Positions 52,385 through 60,533 of a stretch of 64,000 bases of DNA are shown here, one piece after another. Position 1 is the stretch's first letter, and each line of letters starts with the position of its first letter. Made by a program: the position numbers and the translations under genes. The notes below the pieces were generated by a model, which worked only from the letters and a program-made list of their open reading frames with translations, was not told where the DNA came from and did no database searches. Source of the DNA: Bradyrhizobium sp. CCBAU 51765 (GTDB lineage: Bacteria; Pseudomonadota; Alphaproteobacteria; Rhizobiales; Xanthobacteraceae). Location of the stretch: assembly GCF_015291725.1 (NCBI RefSeq), contig NZ_CP030038.1:6313001-6377000 (forward strand), in the 5' to 3' direction.

Positions 52385-53647
52385 ATGCGTCGTATCGTCG
52401 TGACTGGCATGGGCGCGGTGTCGCCGCTCGGCTGTGGGGTCGAATTGTCGTGGCGACGGTTGCTCGCCGGCCAAAGCGGGCTGCGCCCTCTGCCCGATTG
52501 GGCGCAGGCACTGCCGGCGCGCATCGCCGGTCTCGTGCCCGACAAGGCCGATGATGCCGATGGCGGCTTCGATCCCGCGCAGGCCGCCGCGCCAAAGGAC
52601 CAGCGCAAGATGGACCGCTTCATCCTGTTCGCGCTGCTCGCCGCCGCAGAAGCGGTCGCACAGGCCAAATGGATGCCGCAGGACGCAGGCGCGCTGGAGC
52701 GCACCGCGACGATCATCGCCTCCGGCATCGGCGGCTTTCCGGCGATGGCGGAGGCGGTGCGCATCACCGAGAAGCGCGGTGCACGCCGGCTCTCGCCGTT
52801 CACGGTCCCTTCGTTCCTCGCCAATCTCGCCGCGGGCCAGGTTTCGATCAAACACGGCTACAGGGGCGCGCTGGGCACGCCGGTCACGGCGTGTGCCGCC
52901 GGCGTGCAGGCGATCGGCGATGCCGCGCGAATGATCCGCGCCGGCGAGGCCGATGTCGCGATCTGCGGCGGCGCGGAGGCCTGCATCGACATCGTCAGCC
53001 TCGGCGGCTTTGCCGCGGCCCGCGCGCTGTCGAGCGGCTTCAACGACGAGCCCGCGCGCGCCTCGCGCCCGTTCGATCGCGACCGCGACGGCTTCGTCAT
53101 GGGCGAAGGCGCCGGCATCCTGGTGATCGAGGCGCTGGAACATGCACTGGCGCGCGGCGCGACGCCGATCGCGGAGATCGTCGGCTACGGCACGACCGCG
53201 GACGCCTATCACATGACCTCGGGTCCGCCCGATGGCGACGGCGCCCGCCGCGCCATGGAGATCGCGCTTCGGCAGGCGAAGCTCGAGCCTGCGGATCTGC
53301 AGCACCTGAACGCGCACGCGACGTCGACGCCGGCCGGCGACGAGAGCGAGCTCGGCGCGATCGCCGCGCTGTTCGGCCGTAACCGTGGCATTGCCGTGAG
53401 CGCGACCAAATCGGCCACCGGGCACCTGCTCGGCGCCGCCGGCGGGCTGGAGGCGATCTTCACCGTGCTTGCCTTGCGCGACCAGATCGCACCGCCGACG
53501 CTCAATCTCGAAAATCCGGATCCCGGCGCTGAAGGCATCGACATCGTTGCCGGCGCAGCGAGAGCGATGCCGATGCAGAACGCCATCTCGAACGGGTTCG
53601 GCTTCGGCGGGGTGAACGCCAGCGTGATCTTCCGCCGGATGGGCTGA
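52385..53647 (+). CDS. Beta-ketoacyl-ACP synthase II-like (FabF paralogue)
   Basis: 420 residues. The thiolase-fold catalytic triad is Cys170 ('TPVTACAAGVQA'), His311 ('LNAHATSTPAGD') and His347 ('SATKSATGHLLGAAG'). Length and motifs fit KAS II; it extends fatty acyl-ACP with malonyl-ACP. It is not beside acpP or other fab genes, and it follows an HxlR regulator in the same operon, so it is probably an accessory paralogue, for example for modified lipids. GGAG lies 8 bases before the ATG. Confidence 0.88.
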   Translation: MRRIVVTGMGAVSPLGCGVELSWRRLLAGQSGLRPLPDWAQALPARIAGLVPDKADDADGGFDPAQAAAPKDQRKMDRFILFALLAAAEAVAQAKWMPQDAGALERTATIIASGIGGFPAMAEAVRITEKRGARRLSPFTVPSFLANLAAGQVSIKHGYRGALGTPVTACAAGVQAIGDAARMIRAGEADVAICGGAEACIDIVSLGGFAAARALSSGFNDEPARASRPFDRDRDGFVMGEGAGILVIEALEHALARGATPIAEIVGYGTTADAYHMTSGPPDGDGARRAMEIALRQAKLEPADLQHLNAHATSTPAGDESELGAIAALFGRNRGIAVSATKSATGHLLGAAGGLEAIFTVLALRDQIAPPTLNLENPDPGAEGIDIVAGAARAMPMQNAISNGFGFGGVNASVIFRRMG

Positions 53648-53688
53648 AGAAGACTTGCAATCGCCGGTCGCTCCGCTACGAAAACAGG

Positions 53689-53823
53689 ATGACCGAAACG
53701 AATTTCTGGCTGTTCCTGACCGGAAGACCGCGTTTGATGCGCCGTCTCACCCAGAGCTCCGGCGTCTTCATCGCCAGCCTCGGCCTGGCGCTGGCGCTGG
53801 CGCTGCGGCCGGCGAATGGATAG
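53689..53823 (+). CDS. Putative 44-residue membrane protein
   Basis: MTETNFWLFLTGRPRLMRRL... then 'SGVFIASLGLALALALRPANG', one strongly hydrophobic helix. The ribosome site is weak (AGG adjacent to ATG). Its stop lies 8 bases inside the start of the hydrolase gene, a coupling-like arrangement. Reality is uncertain, but the forward frame has a sensible composition. Confidence 0.45.
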   Translation: MTETNFWLFLTGRPRLMRRLTQSSGVFIASLGLALALALRPANG

Positions 53824-54706
53824 CGCCACGATGCTCGCCCCGCAAAGCCGCTTCCATGAATCGCACGGCCTGCGGCTGCATTACGCAGACTGGGGCAATG
53901 AGGACGCGCCACCTCTCATCCTGGTCCATGGCGGCCGCGATCATTGCCGGAGCTGGGATCACATTGCCCGATCGTTGCAGCCGCATTTTCACGTGCTCGC
54001 GCCCGACCTGCGCGGCCACGGCGATTCCGACTGGACCCGAGGCGGCAGCTACGCGCTGACGGAATATGTCTACGATCTCTCCCAGCTCGTCCGCAATATC
54101 GCAGCGCCTCAGGTCACTCTCATCGGCCATTCGATGGGCGGCATGGTCAGCCTGATCTTTTCGGGCTCATTCCCCGAACAGGTCTCGAAGCTCGTGGTCC
54201 TCGACGGCGTGACCATGTTGCCGGATGCGCCAAAGCCGCCGGCGCATGAGCGCATCGGCAAATGGGTCGGCCAGCTCGACAAGCTGCACGACCGCACGCC
54301 GCGCCGCTATGCCACGCTCGAGGACGCCGCCGCGCAGATGATGCTTCACAACAAACGGCTGTCCCGCGATCTCGCCCTGCATCTCGCCACGCATGGTGCG
54401 CGGCAGAACGAGGATGGCACCTACAGCTGGAAGTTCGATCCCTATCAGCGCGCCGCTGCGCCGCACCGGCTCTGGCCCGACGATCACATCGAGCTCTGGT
54501 CGCGCATCAGCTGTCCGACGCTGCTGCTCAATGCCGGCGAAAGCTTTCTCGCCGGCGCCAGGGCGGCAGGCCTGGAGCGGTACTTCCCGCAGGCGCGCAT
54601 CGAGACCATTGCCGGGGCGGGACACTGGCTGCAGCACGACAAGCCGCAGCAGGTGTTGGGCGTGATCCGGCGGTTTCTCGGGCTCGACGAGGACGGCGCG
54701 GGTTAG
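53816..54706 (+). CDS. Alpha/beta hydrolase
   Basis: 296 residues. 'LILVHGGRDHCRSWDHIARSL', 'HVLAPDLRGHGDSDW' and nucleophile elbow 'LIGHSMGGMVSL' are standard. The catalytic His is in 'GAGHWLQHDKP'. The substrate is unknown; esterase, lactonase or C-C hydrolase are possible. It is 168 bp after the KAS II-like gene and may belong to the same transcript. Confidence 0.9.
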   Translation: MDSATMLAPQSRFHESHGLRLHYADWGNEDAPPLILVHGGRDHCRSWDHIARSLQPHFHVLAPDLRGHGDSDWTRGGSYALTEYVYDLSQLVRNIAAPQVTLIGHSMGGMVSLIFSGSFPEQVSKLVVLDGVTMLPDAPKPPAHERIGKWVGQLDKLHDRTPRRYATLEDAAAQMMLHNKRLSRDLALHLATHGARQNEDGTYSWKFDPYQRAAAPHRLWPDDHIELWSRISCPTLLLNAGESFLAGARAAGLERYFPQARIETIAGAGHWLQHDKPQQVLGVIRRFLGLDEDGAG

Positions 54707-54721
54707 CACAACCCTATCCAC

Positions 54722-54800
54722 GTCATTGCGAGCGCAGCGAAGCAATCCAGACTGTCACCGCGGAGGGATTCTGGATTGCTTCGCTACGCTCGCAATGACG
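54722..54800. repeat. 'CATTGCGAGCGCAGCGAAGC' hairpin repeat
   Basis: GTCATTGCGAGCGCAGCGAA and GCAATCCAGA on the left, then 'GGATTGCTTCGCTACGCTCG' and CAATGACG on the right, a long inverted repeat. It separates the convergent hydrolase and ispE. A short copy is at 40353-40417. Confidence 0.75.
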
Positions 54801-54807
54801 ATCAGAA

Positions 54808-55692
54808 CTAACTCAAGGTCCCTGCATGCACCCACCAGCCGTGGTGGTCGCGCCGGATCTTCTCGGCGGCGGCATGGGCTTCGGCCGCCGCGCCGTAGAT
54901 CGCAAAGCATGTCGCGCCGGAGCCGGACATGCGGGCGAGCTTGACGTCGGCGGAGGTGCGCAAAGCTTCCAGCACCTCGCCGATGACGGGCTCGATGCGC
55001 AGCGCAGGCGCTTCAAGGTCGTTGGCGACGGTTTCCAGAACCTCGACCCAATCGGAAATAGAGGCGCCCTCCGCGGGCCAGGCCGGAGCGCGGATGACGT
55101 CGGTGACGCCGACCAGAAGCTCGCCGTTGCGCAGCCCCAGTGCCTGGAACACGTCCTTGGTCGCGACCGGCACGCGCGGATTGACCATGACGCAGGGCAT
55201 GCTCGGCAGCGCGAGCGGCAATAGCTGCTCGCCGACGCCGGTCATGTCGCAGGCGCGCGAGATGAGGCACACCGGCACGTCGGCGCCGGTCGCGAGTGCG
55301 ACCTTTTGAACGCGGGGATCATCGAGCGACAAATCGTTGAGACGCGCCAGGAGCCGCAGCGCCGCCGCAGCATCGGCCGAACCGCCGCCGATGCCCGCCG
55401 CAACGGGAAGCACTTTGTCGAGCGCGAACGCGCCCAGCTTCAGGCCGGGCACCGCCTCGGCCAGAAGCCTGGCGGCCTTGAGCACGAGATTGTCGGACGT
55501 CTCGCCGCAGGCCTCCGCCAGCGGCCCGGTGGTGGTGAGCTTCAGCTCGCCGCCCGGCTCCAGCGTCAGCCGGTCGGCGCAATCGGCGAATGCCACCACG
55601 CTTTCGAGATCATGATAGCCGTCGGCACGACGGCCGACGACGCGAAGGCTCAAATTGACCTTCGCCCGCCCCTCTTCAATCAACGCCGACAT
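54808..55692 (-). CDS. ispE: 4-diphosphocytidyl-2-C-methyl-D-erythritol kinase
   Basis: 294 residues. GHMP kinase: 'RAKVNLSLRVVGRRADGYHDLESVVAFAD' and the ATP loop 'LPVAAGIGGGSADAAAALRLL'. A step of the non-mevalonate isoprenoid pathway. Start 55692 (MSALIEEGRAKVNLSL) is chosen; 5' extension would run into the TPR gene end. The TPR gene ends 25 bp upstream, so the two may be co-transcribed. Confidence 0.95.
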   Translation of the reverse strand: MSALIEEGRAKVNLSLRVVGRRADGYHDLESVVAFADCADRLTLEPGGELKLTTTGPLAEACGETSDNLVLKAARLLAEAVPGLKLGAFALDKVLPVAAGIGGGSADAAAALRLLARLNDLSLDDPRVQKVALATGADVPVCLISRACDMTGVGEQLLPLALPSMPCVMVNPRVPVATKDVFQALGLRNGELLVGVTDVIRAPAWPAEGASISDWVEVLETVANDLEAPALRIEPVIGEVLEALRTSADVKLARMSGSGATCFAIYGAAAEAHAAAEKIRRDHHGWWVHAGTLS

Positions 55693-55717
55693 CGGCGACA
55701 CGCCCCCAAACAAAACC

Positions 55718-57514
55718 TCAGCCGCCCTTGCCGTCGTCCTTCTTCTTATCGGCCTGAGCCGCGGAAGAGTTCGAATTGTCGTCGGCGAGACCGTTGGCGA
55801 TCTTGGCCTCGATCTTCGGAAGCTCTTCCGGCTCGGGCTTGAGATCGCGGGCATGCGACCACTGGAATTTTGCCTCCAGCGTGCGGCCGACGCGCCAATA
55901 GGCGTCGCCGAGATGGTCGTTGATGGTGGGATCCTCGGGCTTGAGATCGATCGCGCGCTCGAGGTTCTTCACCGCCTCTTCGTAGTTGCCGATGCGGTAA
56001 TAGGCCCAGCCGAGGGAATCGACGATGTAGCCGTCGTCGGGACGCTGCTCGACGGCACGCTTGATCATCTTCATGCCTTCGTCGAGATTCACGCCCTGGT
56101 CGATCCAGGAATAGCCGAGATAGTTGAGGACGTGCGGCTGGTCGGGCTGAAGCTCCAGCGCCTTCTTCATGTCGGCCTCGGCCTTGGCCCACTGCTTGGA
56201 GCGCTCCTCGCAGATGCCACGATAATAGTACCAGACGCTGTTGGCCTTGTCGTTGCCGGGCTGCAGCACGTCGATCCCTTGCGAATAGGTCGCGCCGCAA
56301 TCGCCGAACCGCTTGCGACCGCGCTCGATATTGCCGAGCGCCATGATGGCTTCGAGGTCCTTGGGGTCCTCCGACGTGACGCCCTTGAGGATCTTGATCG
56401 CCTCGTCGGTGCGGTCGGCGGTGTCGAGATCAATGGCGAGCTGTATCTGCGCATTGCGCTTGAGCGGCGAGGTCGCGGGCACGCGCTCATAGACCTTGAT
56501 CGCCATCTTCGGCCGCTTCACCGATTCATAGAGATCGGCGAGCGAGAGCAGCGCCAGCGGATGGGTCGGCTGGAGGTAGAGCGCGAGCTGGAGATAGACC
56601 AGCGCCAGGTCCTCGCCGCCGCGGCGGGTCAGCGTGGCCCCGATGCCATAGAGCGCCTCGGCGGCGCCGGCCTGTGCGGAATCGACGAGTGGCGGCATCT
56701 TCTTGCCGGCCTTGGTCTCGCGCAGGCCTTCCTGGATCAGCGGATGACGGGCGAGCTTCTTGTCGAAGGCCTGGTAGACGGTGGTCGCGGCGGCGGAATC
56801 CTTGTTGCGCGAGAGCCACCGTGCATAGGCCTCGGTCACGCGCAGCATGGAATCGTCGAGCTTGTAGGCGCGCTCGAAGCGGGCGCCGGCGTCCTTCTCC
56901 TTGCCGGCGAGCTCCAGGATCATGCCGGCGTGAAGGTCCTTGAACAGCGGATACCATTCCGGACCGGCCAGCTTGTCGATGGTGGCGACACCACCCTTGG
57001 CATCGCCGGCACCATAGGCGGCCCAGCCCGACAGCAGCGTGGCGACGAGATCGGTGATCGGACCGCGGACCGATTGATTGATGTTGGTCTGCGCGGCCGC
57101 GTATTTCTTCAGCTTGAGATCATGCACGCCGACGACGAGACGCGCGACGCGGTTGGTCTTGTCGATGGTGAGGATGCGCTCGGCGAGCTTGACCGCCTCC
57201 TCGAGGTCGCCGTCGGCGACCGACGAGATGAAGGCACGGTCGAGCAGCTCGTTGTTCTTGGGATCGGTCCGGAGCGCCGAACGGTAGAATGCGGCGGCGG
57301 AGGCCGCGTCACGCTCGACGCTGGCGTGGCGGGCGGCGAGATAGCTGCCGGCACCGGTGAGCGACTTCAGATCGTTTCGGGTCGGAAACTGCGCCGCCGT
57401 GTTCTCCGGGTGATCCGGCGTCTGCGCCAGGACCGCACCGGGGACCGCCACGATCGCGGTGCCCGTGAGAGCGATGGCGGCAGCAGTCCAGCGGATGAAA
57501 CGATTTGAAAACAT
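55718..57514 (-). CDS. TPR-repeat periplasmic or membrane protein
   Basis: 598 residues. Signal peptide MFSNRFIRWTAAAIALTGTA.. to 'AVLAQ', then about 9-12 tetratricopeptide repeats spread from residue 45 to 560, for example 'ALVYLQLALYLQPTHPLALLSLADLYES' and 'GYSWIDQGVNLDEGMKMIKRAVEQRPDDGY'. The tail is Lys/Asp-rich. Probably an exported scaffold or BamD/LapB-like protein; no precise function. Start 57514 begins the signal peptide. Confidence 0.87.
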   Translation of the reverse strand: MFSNRFIRWTAAAIALTGTAIVAVPGAVLAQTPDHPENTAAQFPTRNDLKSLTGAGSYLAARHASVERDAASAAAFYRSALRTDPKNNELLDRAFISSVADGDLEEAVKLAERILTIDKTNRVARLVVGVHDLKLKKYAAAQTNINQSVRGPITDLVATLLSGWAAYGAGDAKGGVATIDKLAGPEWYPLFKDLHAGMILELAGKEKDAGARFERAYKLDDSMLRVTEAYARWLSRNKDSAAATTVYQAFDKKLARHPLIQEGLRETKAGKKMPPLVDSAQAGAAEALYGIGATLTRRGGEDLALVYLQLALYLQPTHPLALLSLADLYESVKRPKMAIKVYERVPATSPLKRNAQIQLAIDLDTADRTDEAIKILKGVTSEDPKDLEAIMALGNIERGRKRFGDCGATYSQGIDVLQPGNDKANSVWYYYRGICEERSKQWAKAEADMKKALELQPDQPHVLNYLGYSWIDQGVNLDEGMKMIKRAVEQRPDDGYIVDSLGWAYYRIGNYEEAVKNLERAIDLKPEDPTINDHLGDAYWRVGRTLEAKFQWSHARDLKPEPEELPKIEAKIANGLADDNSNSSAAQADKKKDDGKGG

Positions 57515-57798
57515 CAGGGGCTCGCCTTGAGTTGGTAGTGCCGGGTTTGCAACAGGGGGCCGTATCGCATGCGAACGCGGCCGGTGGCATAGGGACCCGG
57601 AACCGTCGGGGCGACAATGCCGCTTTTGGCGCTTCGCCGCAAGGATTCGGGCCGGCCGTTCCCCGCGCTTGCCGAAATCGGCCAGACGAAACCGCCGGGA
57701 GAGCCCCAAGACGCCGCTACTATGGCCTTATCGTGGCCGCGGCGCGTGGCCGCAGCCGGGTCCTCACGCGAACGTGCGCCAGATCACGCGCCCCGCCC
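57515..57798. other. Intergenic region, no gene seen
   Basis: Between the TPR gene start and the ETF-QO gene end, both on the reverse strand. It probably holds the promoter of the TPR gene. I see no repeat of the other families and no small gene with support. Confidence 0.4.
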
Positions 57799-59460
57799 TT
57801 ACATCGCCTCGTAATTCGGGCCGCCGCCGCCCTCGGGCGGAACCCAGGTGATGTTGCCATTGGGGTCCTTCACGTCGCAGGTTTTGCAGTGGACGCAGTT
57901 CTGGGCGTTGATCTGGAAGCGCGGGCCTGAGCCCTCCTCGATCCATTCATAGACGCCGGCCGGGCAATAGCGGTTCGAAGGACCTGCGAAGACGTCATGT
58001 TCGGAGGTCTTCTGAAGGTTCATGTCCGTAACCTTCAGATGGACCGGCTGGTCCTCCTCATGATTGGTGTTGGACAGGAACACCGAGGACAGCTTGTCGA
58101 ACGATATCTTCCCGTCCGGCTTCGGGTAGGCCTTGGGCGTGTGCTGCCGGGCCGGATCGAGCGTGGCGCGATCAGGCTTGGCGTGCGACTGGGTGCCGAA
58201 CAGCGAGGCGCCGAACAGCGTGTTGCACCACATGTCGAAGCCGCCCAGCGCGACGCCGAGCACGGTGCCGAACTTCGACCACAGCGGCTTGACGTTGCGG
58301 ACCAGAAACAAATCCTTGCCGACGGACGACGTGCGCCAGGCATTCTCGTATTCGACGAGTTCGTCATTGGCGCGATCGGCGGAAATCGCCGCTGCGACGT
58401 GCTCGGCGGCGAGCATGCCGGTGCCCATCGCATTGTGCACGCCCTTGATGCGCGGCACGTTGACGAAGCCAGCCCCGCAGCCGATCAGCGCGCCGCCGGG
58501 GAAGCTGAGCTTCGGCACCGACTGATAGCCGCCCTCGGTGATCGCGCGCGCGCCGTAAGCGAGCCGCTTGGCGCCTTCGAAGGTGCCACGGATCGAGGGA
58601 TGGGTCTTGAAGCGCTGGAATTCGTCGAAGGGGGACAGATAGGGATCGTCGTAGTTGAGATGGACGACGAAGCCGACGGCGACGAGATTGTCGTCATAAT
58701 GATAGAGGAACGAGCCACCGCCGGTCTTCATGTCGAGCGGCCAGCCGAACGAATGCTGGATCAGGCCCTTCTGGTGCTTGGCGGGATCGATTTGCCAGAC
58801 TTCCTTGAGGCCGATACCGAACTTCGGCGGCTCGCTCTTGGCGTCCAGGGCGAATTTGCTGATGAGCTGCTTGGTCAGGCTGCCTCGGGCGCCTTCGGCG
58901 AACAGGATGTATTTACCGAGCAATTCCATGCCACGGGTAAAAGAGTCCTTCGGCTTGCCGTCGCGGCCGATGCCCATGTCTCCGGTGGCGATGCCCTTGA
59001 CCTTGCCGTCCTCGTCATAAAGCACTTCGGCCGCCGCAAAGCCCGGATAGATCTCGACGCCGAGCGCCTCGGCCCTGCGCGCCAGCCAGCGGCAGACATT
59101 GCCGAGCGAGCCGATGTAGCAGTGATGATTGTCCATCAGCGGCGGCATCAGAAAATTCGGCAGCTTGATCGCGCCACCGGCCGTCATCCAGTAGAAGCGA
59201 TCGTCCTTGACCTGCGTCTTCAGCGGGCAGTCGGCATCCTCGCGCCAGTCGGGGATCAGCTTGTCGAGCCCGGCCGGGTCGATCACCGCGCCCGAGAGAA
59301 TATGCGCGCCGACCTCGGAGCCCTTCTCCACCACGACCACGTTGAGATCGGCGTTGAGCTGCTTCAGCCGGATCGCAGCGGACAGACCCGAAGGGCCGGC
59401 GCCGACGATGACGACGTCGAATTCCATGGATTCGCGCGGGGGAAGTTCTTCGGTGCTCAT
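57799..59460 (-). CDS. Electron transfer flavoprotein-ubiquinone oxidoreductase
   Basis: 553 residues. FAD site 'VVIVGAGPSGLSAAIRLKQL', 'EKGSEVGAHILSGAVIDP' and the C-terminal [4Fe-4S] domain with 'NRYCPAGVYE' and 'NCVHCKTCDVKDPNGNITWVPPEGGGGP'. Carries electrons from ETF, and so from acyl-CoA and amino acid dehydrogenases, to ubiquinone. Membrane-associated. Divergent from the UDG gene with 135 bp between. Confidence 0.95.
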   Translation of the reverse strand: MSTEELPPRESMEFDVVIVGAGPSGLSAAIRLKQLNADLNVVVVEKGSEVGAHILSGAVIDPAGLDKLIPDWREDADCPLKTQVKDDRFYWMTAGGAIKLPNFLMPPLMDNHHCYIGSLGNVCRWLARRAEALGVEIYPGFAAAEVLYDEDGKVKGIATGDMGIGRDGKPKDSFTRGMELLGKYILFAEGARGSLTKQLISKFALDAKSEPPKFGIGLKEVWQIDPAKHQKGLIQHSFGWPLDMKTGGGSFLYHYDDNLVAVGFVVHLNYDDPYLSPFDEFQRFKTHPSIRGTFEGAKRLAYGARAITEGGYQSVPKLSFPGGALIGCGAGFVNVPRIKGVHNAMGTGMLAAEHVAAAISADRANDELVEYENAWRTSSVGKDLFLVRNVKPLWSKFGTVLGVALGGFDMWCNTLFGASLFGTQSHAKPDRATLDPARQHTPKAYPKPDGKISFDKLSSVFLSNTNHEEDQPVHLKVTDMNLQKTSEHDVFAGPSNRYCPAGVYEWIEEGSGPRFQINAQNCVHCKTCDVKDPNGNITWVPPEGGGGPNYEAM

Positions 59461-59595
59461 CTGATCTCAGCCCTTGAGACGGTCCTCGGTCGTTTGCGCC
59501 CTCTTGTTTCCGATTTTTCCGGGTAGGACAACCATGGAAATGCGTTTCGTCGGGGTGCAAGGCCGTCCAAGGTGATATAAAAGTCAGACTTTCCC

Positions 59596-60408
59596 ATGAT
59601 CCCTGAACCCGCACCCACCGTCCGAGAGCTGCTCGCCTTCTATCTGGAGGCCGGTGTCGACTGCGCGCTTGCGGAGGAACCGATAGATCGCCTGGCGGAA
59701 ATCGATGCTCCGCCGCCCAGCCCGCGCACGCCGCCGGTCGAGGCACCGCGGCCGGTCGCCGCGCCCGCGGTCATGCGCGGCGAAGCCGCGCCTGCACCGG
59801 ACGTCGCCATCGCCTCGGCACGCGAGGCCGCGCGCACAGCGCCGACGCTGGAGGCACTGCGCGAGCTGATGCAGGGCTTCGAGGGCTGCGCGCTGAAGCA
59901 CACCGCAACGCGGCTGGTGTTCGCCGACGGCAATCCGCAGGCGCGCATTATGTTCGTCGGCGAAGCGCCGGGCCGCGACGAGGACATTGAGGGGCTGCCT
60001 TTCGTCGGACGCAGCGGCAAGCTGCTCGACCTCATGATCGGCGCGATCGGGCTCAACCGCACCACCGCCTACATCGCGAACGTCATTCCCTGGCGACCGC
60101 CCGGCAACCGCACCCCGACGCCGCAGGAAACGCAGATCTGCCTGCCCTTCATCCAGCGCCATATCGAGCTCGTGAACCCGGACGTGCTGGTGACGCTCGG
60201 CAATCCTTCGACGCAGACTCTGCTCGGAACGCGTGAAGGCATCATGCGCACCCGCGGCCGCTGGTTCGATTACGACACCGGCGGGCGCACCATCCGCGCG
60301 CTGCCGACATTCCACCCGGCCTATCTCTTGCGCTCGCCCTCGTACAAGCGATTGGCGTGGCAGGATCTGCGATCGATCGCGAAGGCGCTGGCGGAACGGG
60401 CGGTGTAA
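59596..60408 (+). CDS. Family-4-like uracil-DNA glycosylase lacking two cluster cysteines
   Basis: 270 residues. The N-terminal 80 residues are Pro/Ala-rich; the catalytic core has 'MFVGEAPGRDEDIEGLPFVGRSGKLLDLM' (motif A), 'RPPGNRTPTPQE' and 'FHPAYLLRSP' (motif B). Family 4 enzymes bind a [4Fe-4S] cluster through four cysteines. Here Cys98 and Cys182 remain, but the first Cys of the CxxC is Phe95 and the 'KCRPPGNR' Cys is Trp166. So a normal cluster is unlikely. From memory, a Bradyrhizobium UDG class (BdiUng) without a cluster and with broad specificity was described; this may be that protein. Removes uracil from DNA. Confidence 0.85.
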   Translation: MIPEPAPTVRELLAFYLEAGVDCALAEEPIDRLAEIDAPPPSPRTPPVEAPRPVAAPAVMRGEAAPAPDVAIASAREAARTAPTLEALRELMQGFEGCALKHTATRLVFADGNPQARIMFVGEAPGRDEDIEGLPFVGRSGKLLDLMIGAIGLNRTTAYIANVIPWRPPGNRTPTPQETQICLPFIQRHIELVNPDVLVTLGNPSTQTLLGTREGIMRTRGRWFDYDTGGRTIRALPTFHPAYLLRSPSYKRLAWQDLRSIAKALAERAV

Positions 60409-60419
60409 CCGCAAACGCA

Positions 60420-60522
60420 GTCATTCCGGGGCTCGCGAAGCGAGAGCCCGGAATCCATCGAGCGGCAGAGTTTGCGGACGAATGGATTCCGGGCTCGCGG
60501 CTTCGCCGCGCCCCGGAATGAC
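60420..60522. repeat. 'GTCATTCCGGGGC' family repeat, copy 4
   Basis: GTCATTCCGGGGCTCGCGAA at the start, 'ATGGATTCCGGGCTCGCGGC' inside and GCGCCCCGGAATGAC at the end. It separates the convergent UDG and membrane protein genes. Confidence 0.75.
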
Positions 60523-60533
60523 ACTAGTCTAGC

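Noticed and set aside
55655..57508. A 617-residue forward frame opposite the TPR gene
   Set aside because: Antisense shadow; the reverse frame has a signal peptide and TPR repeats.
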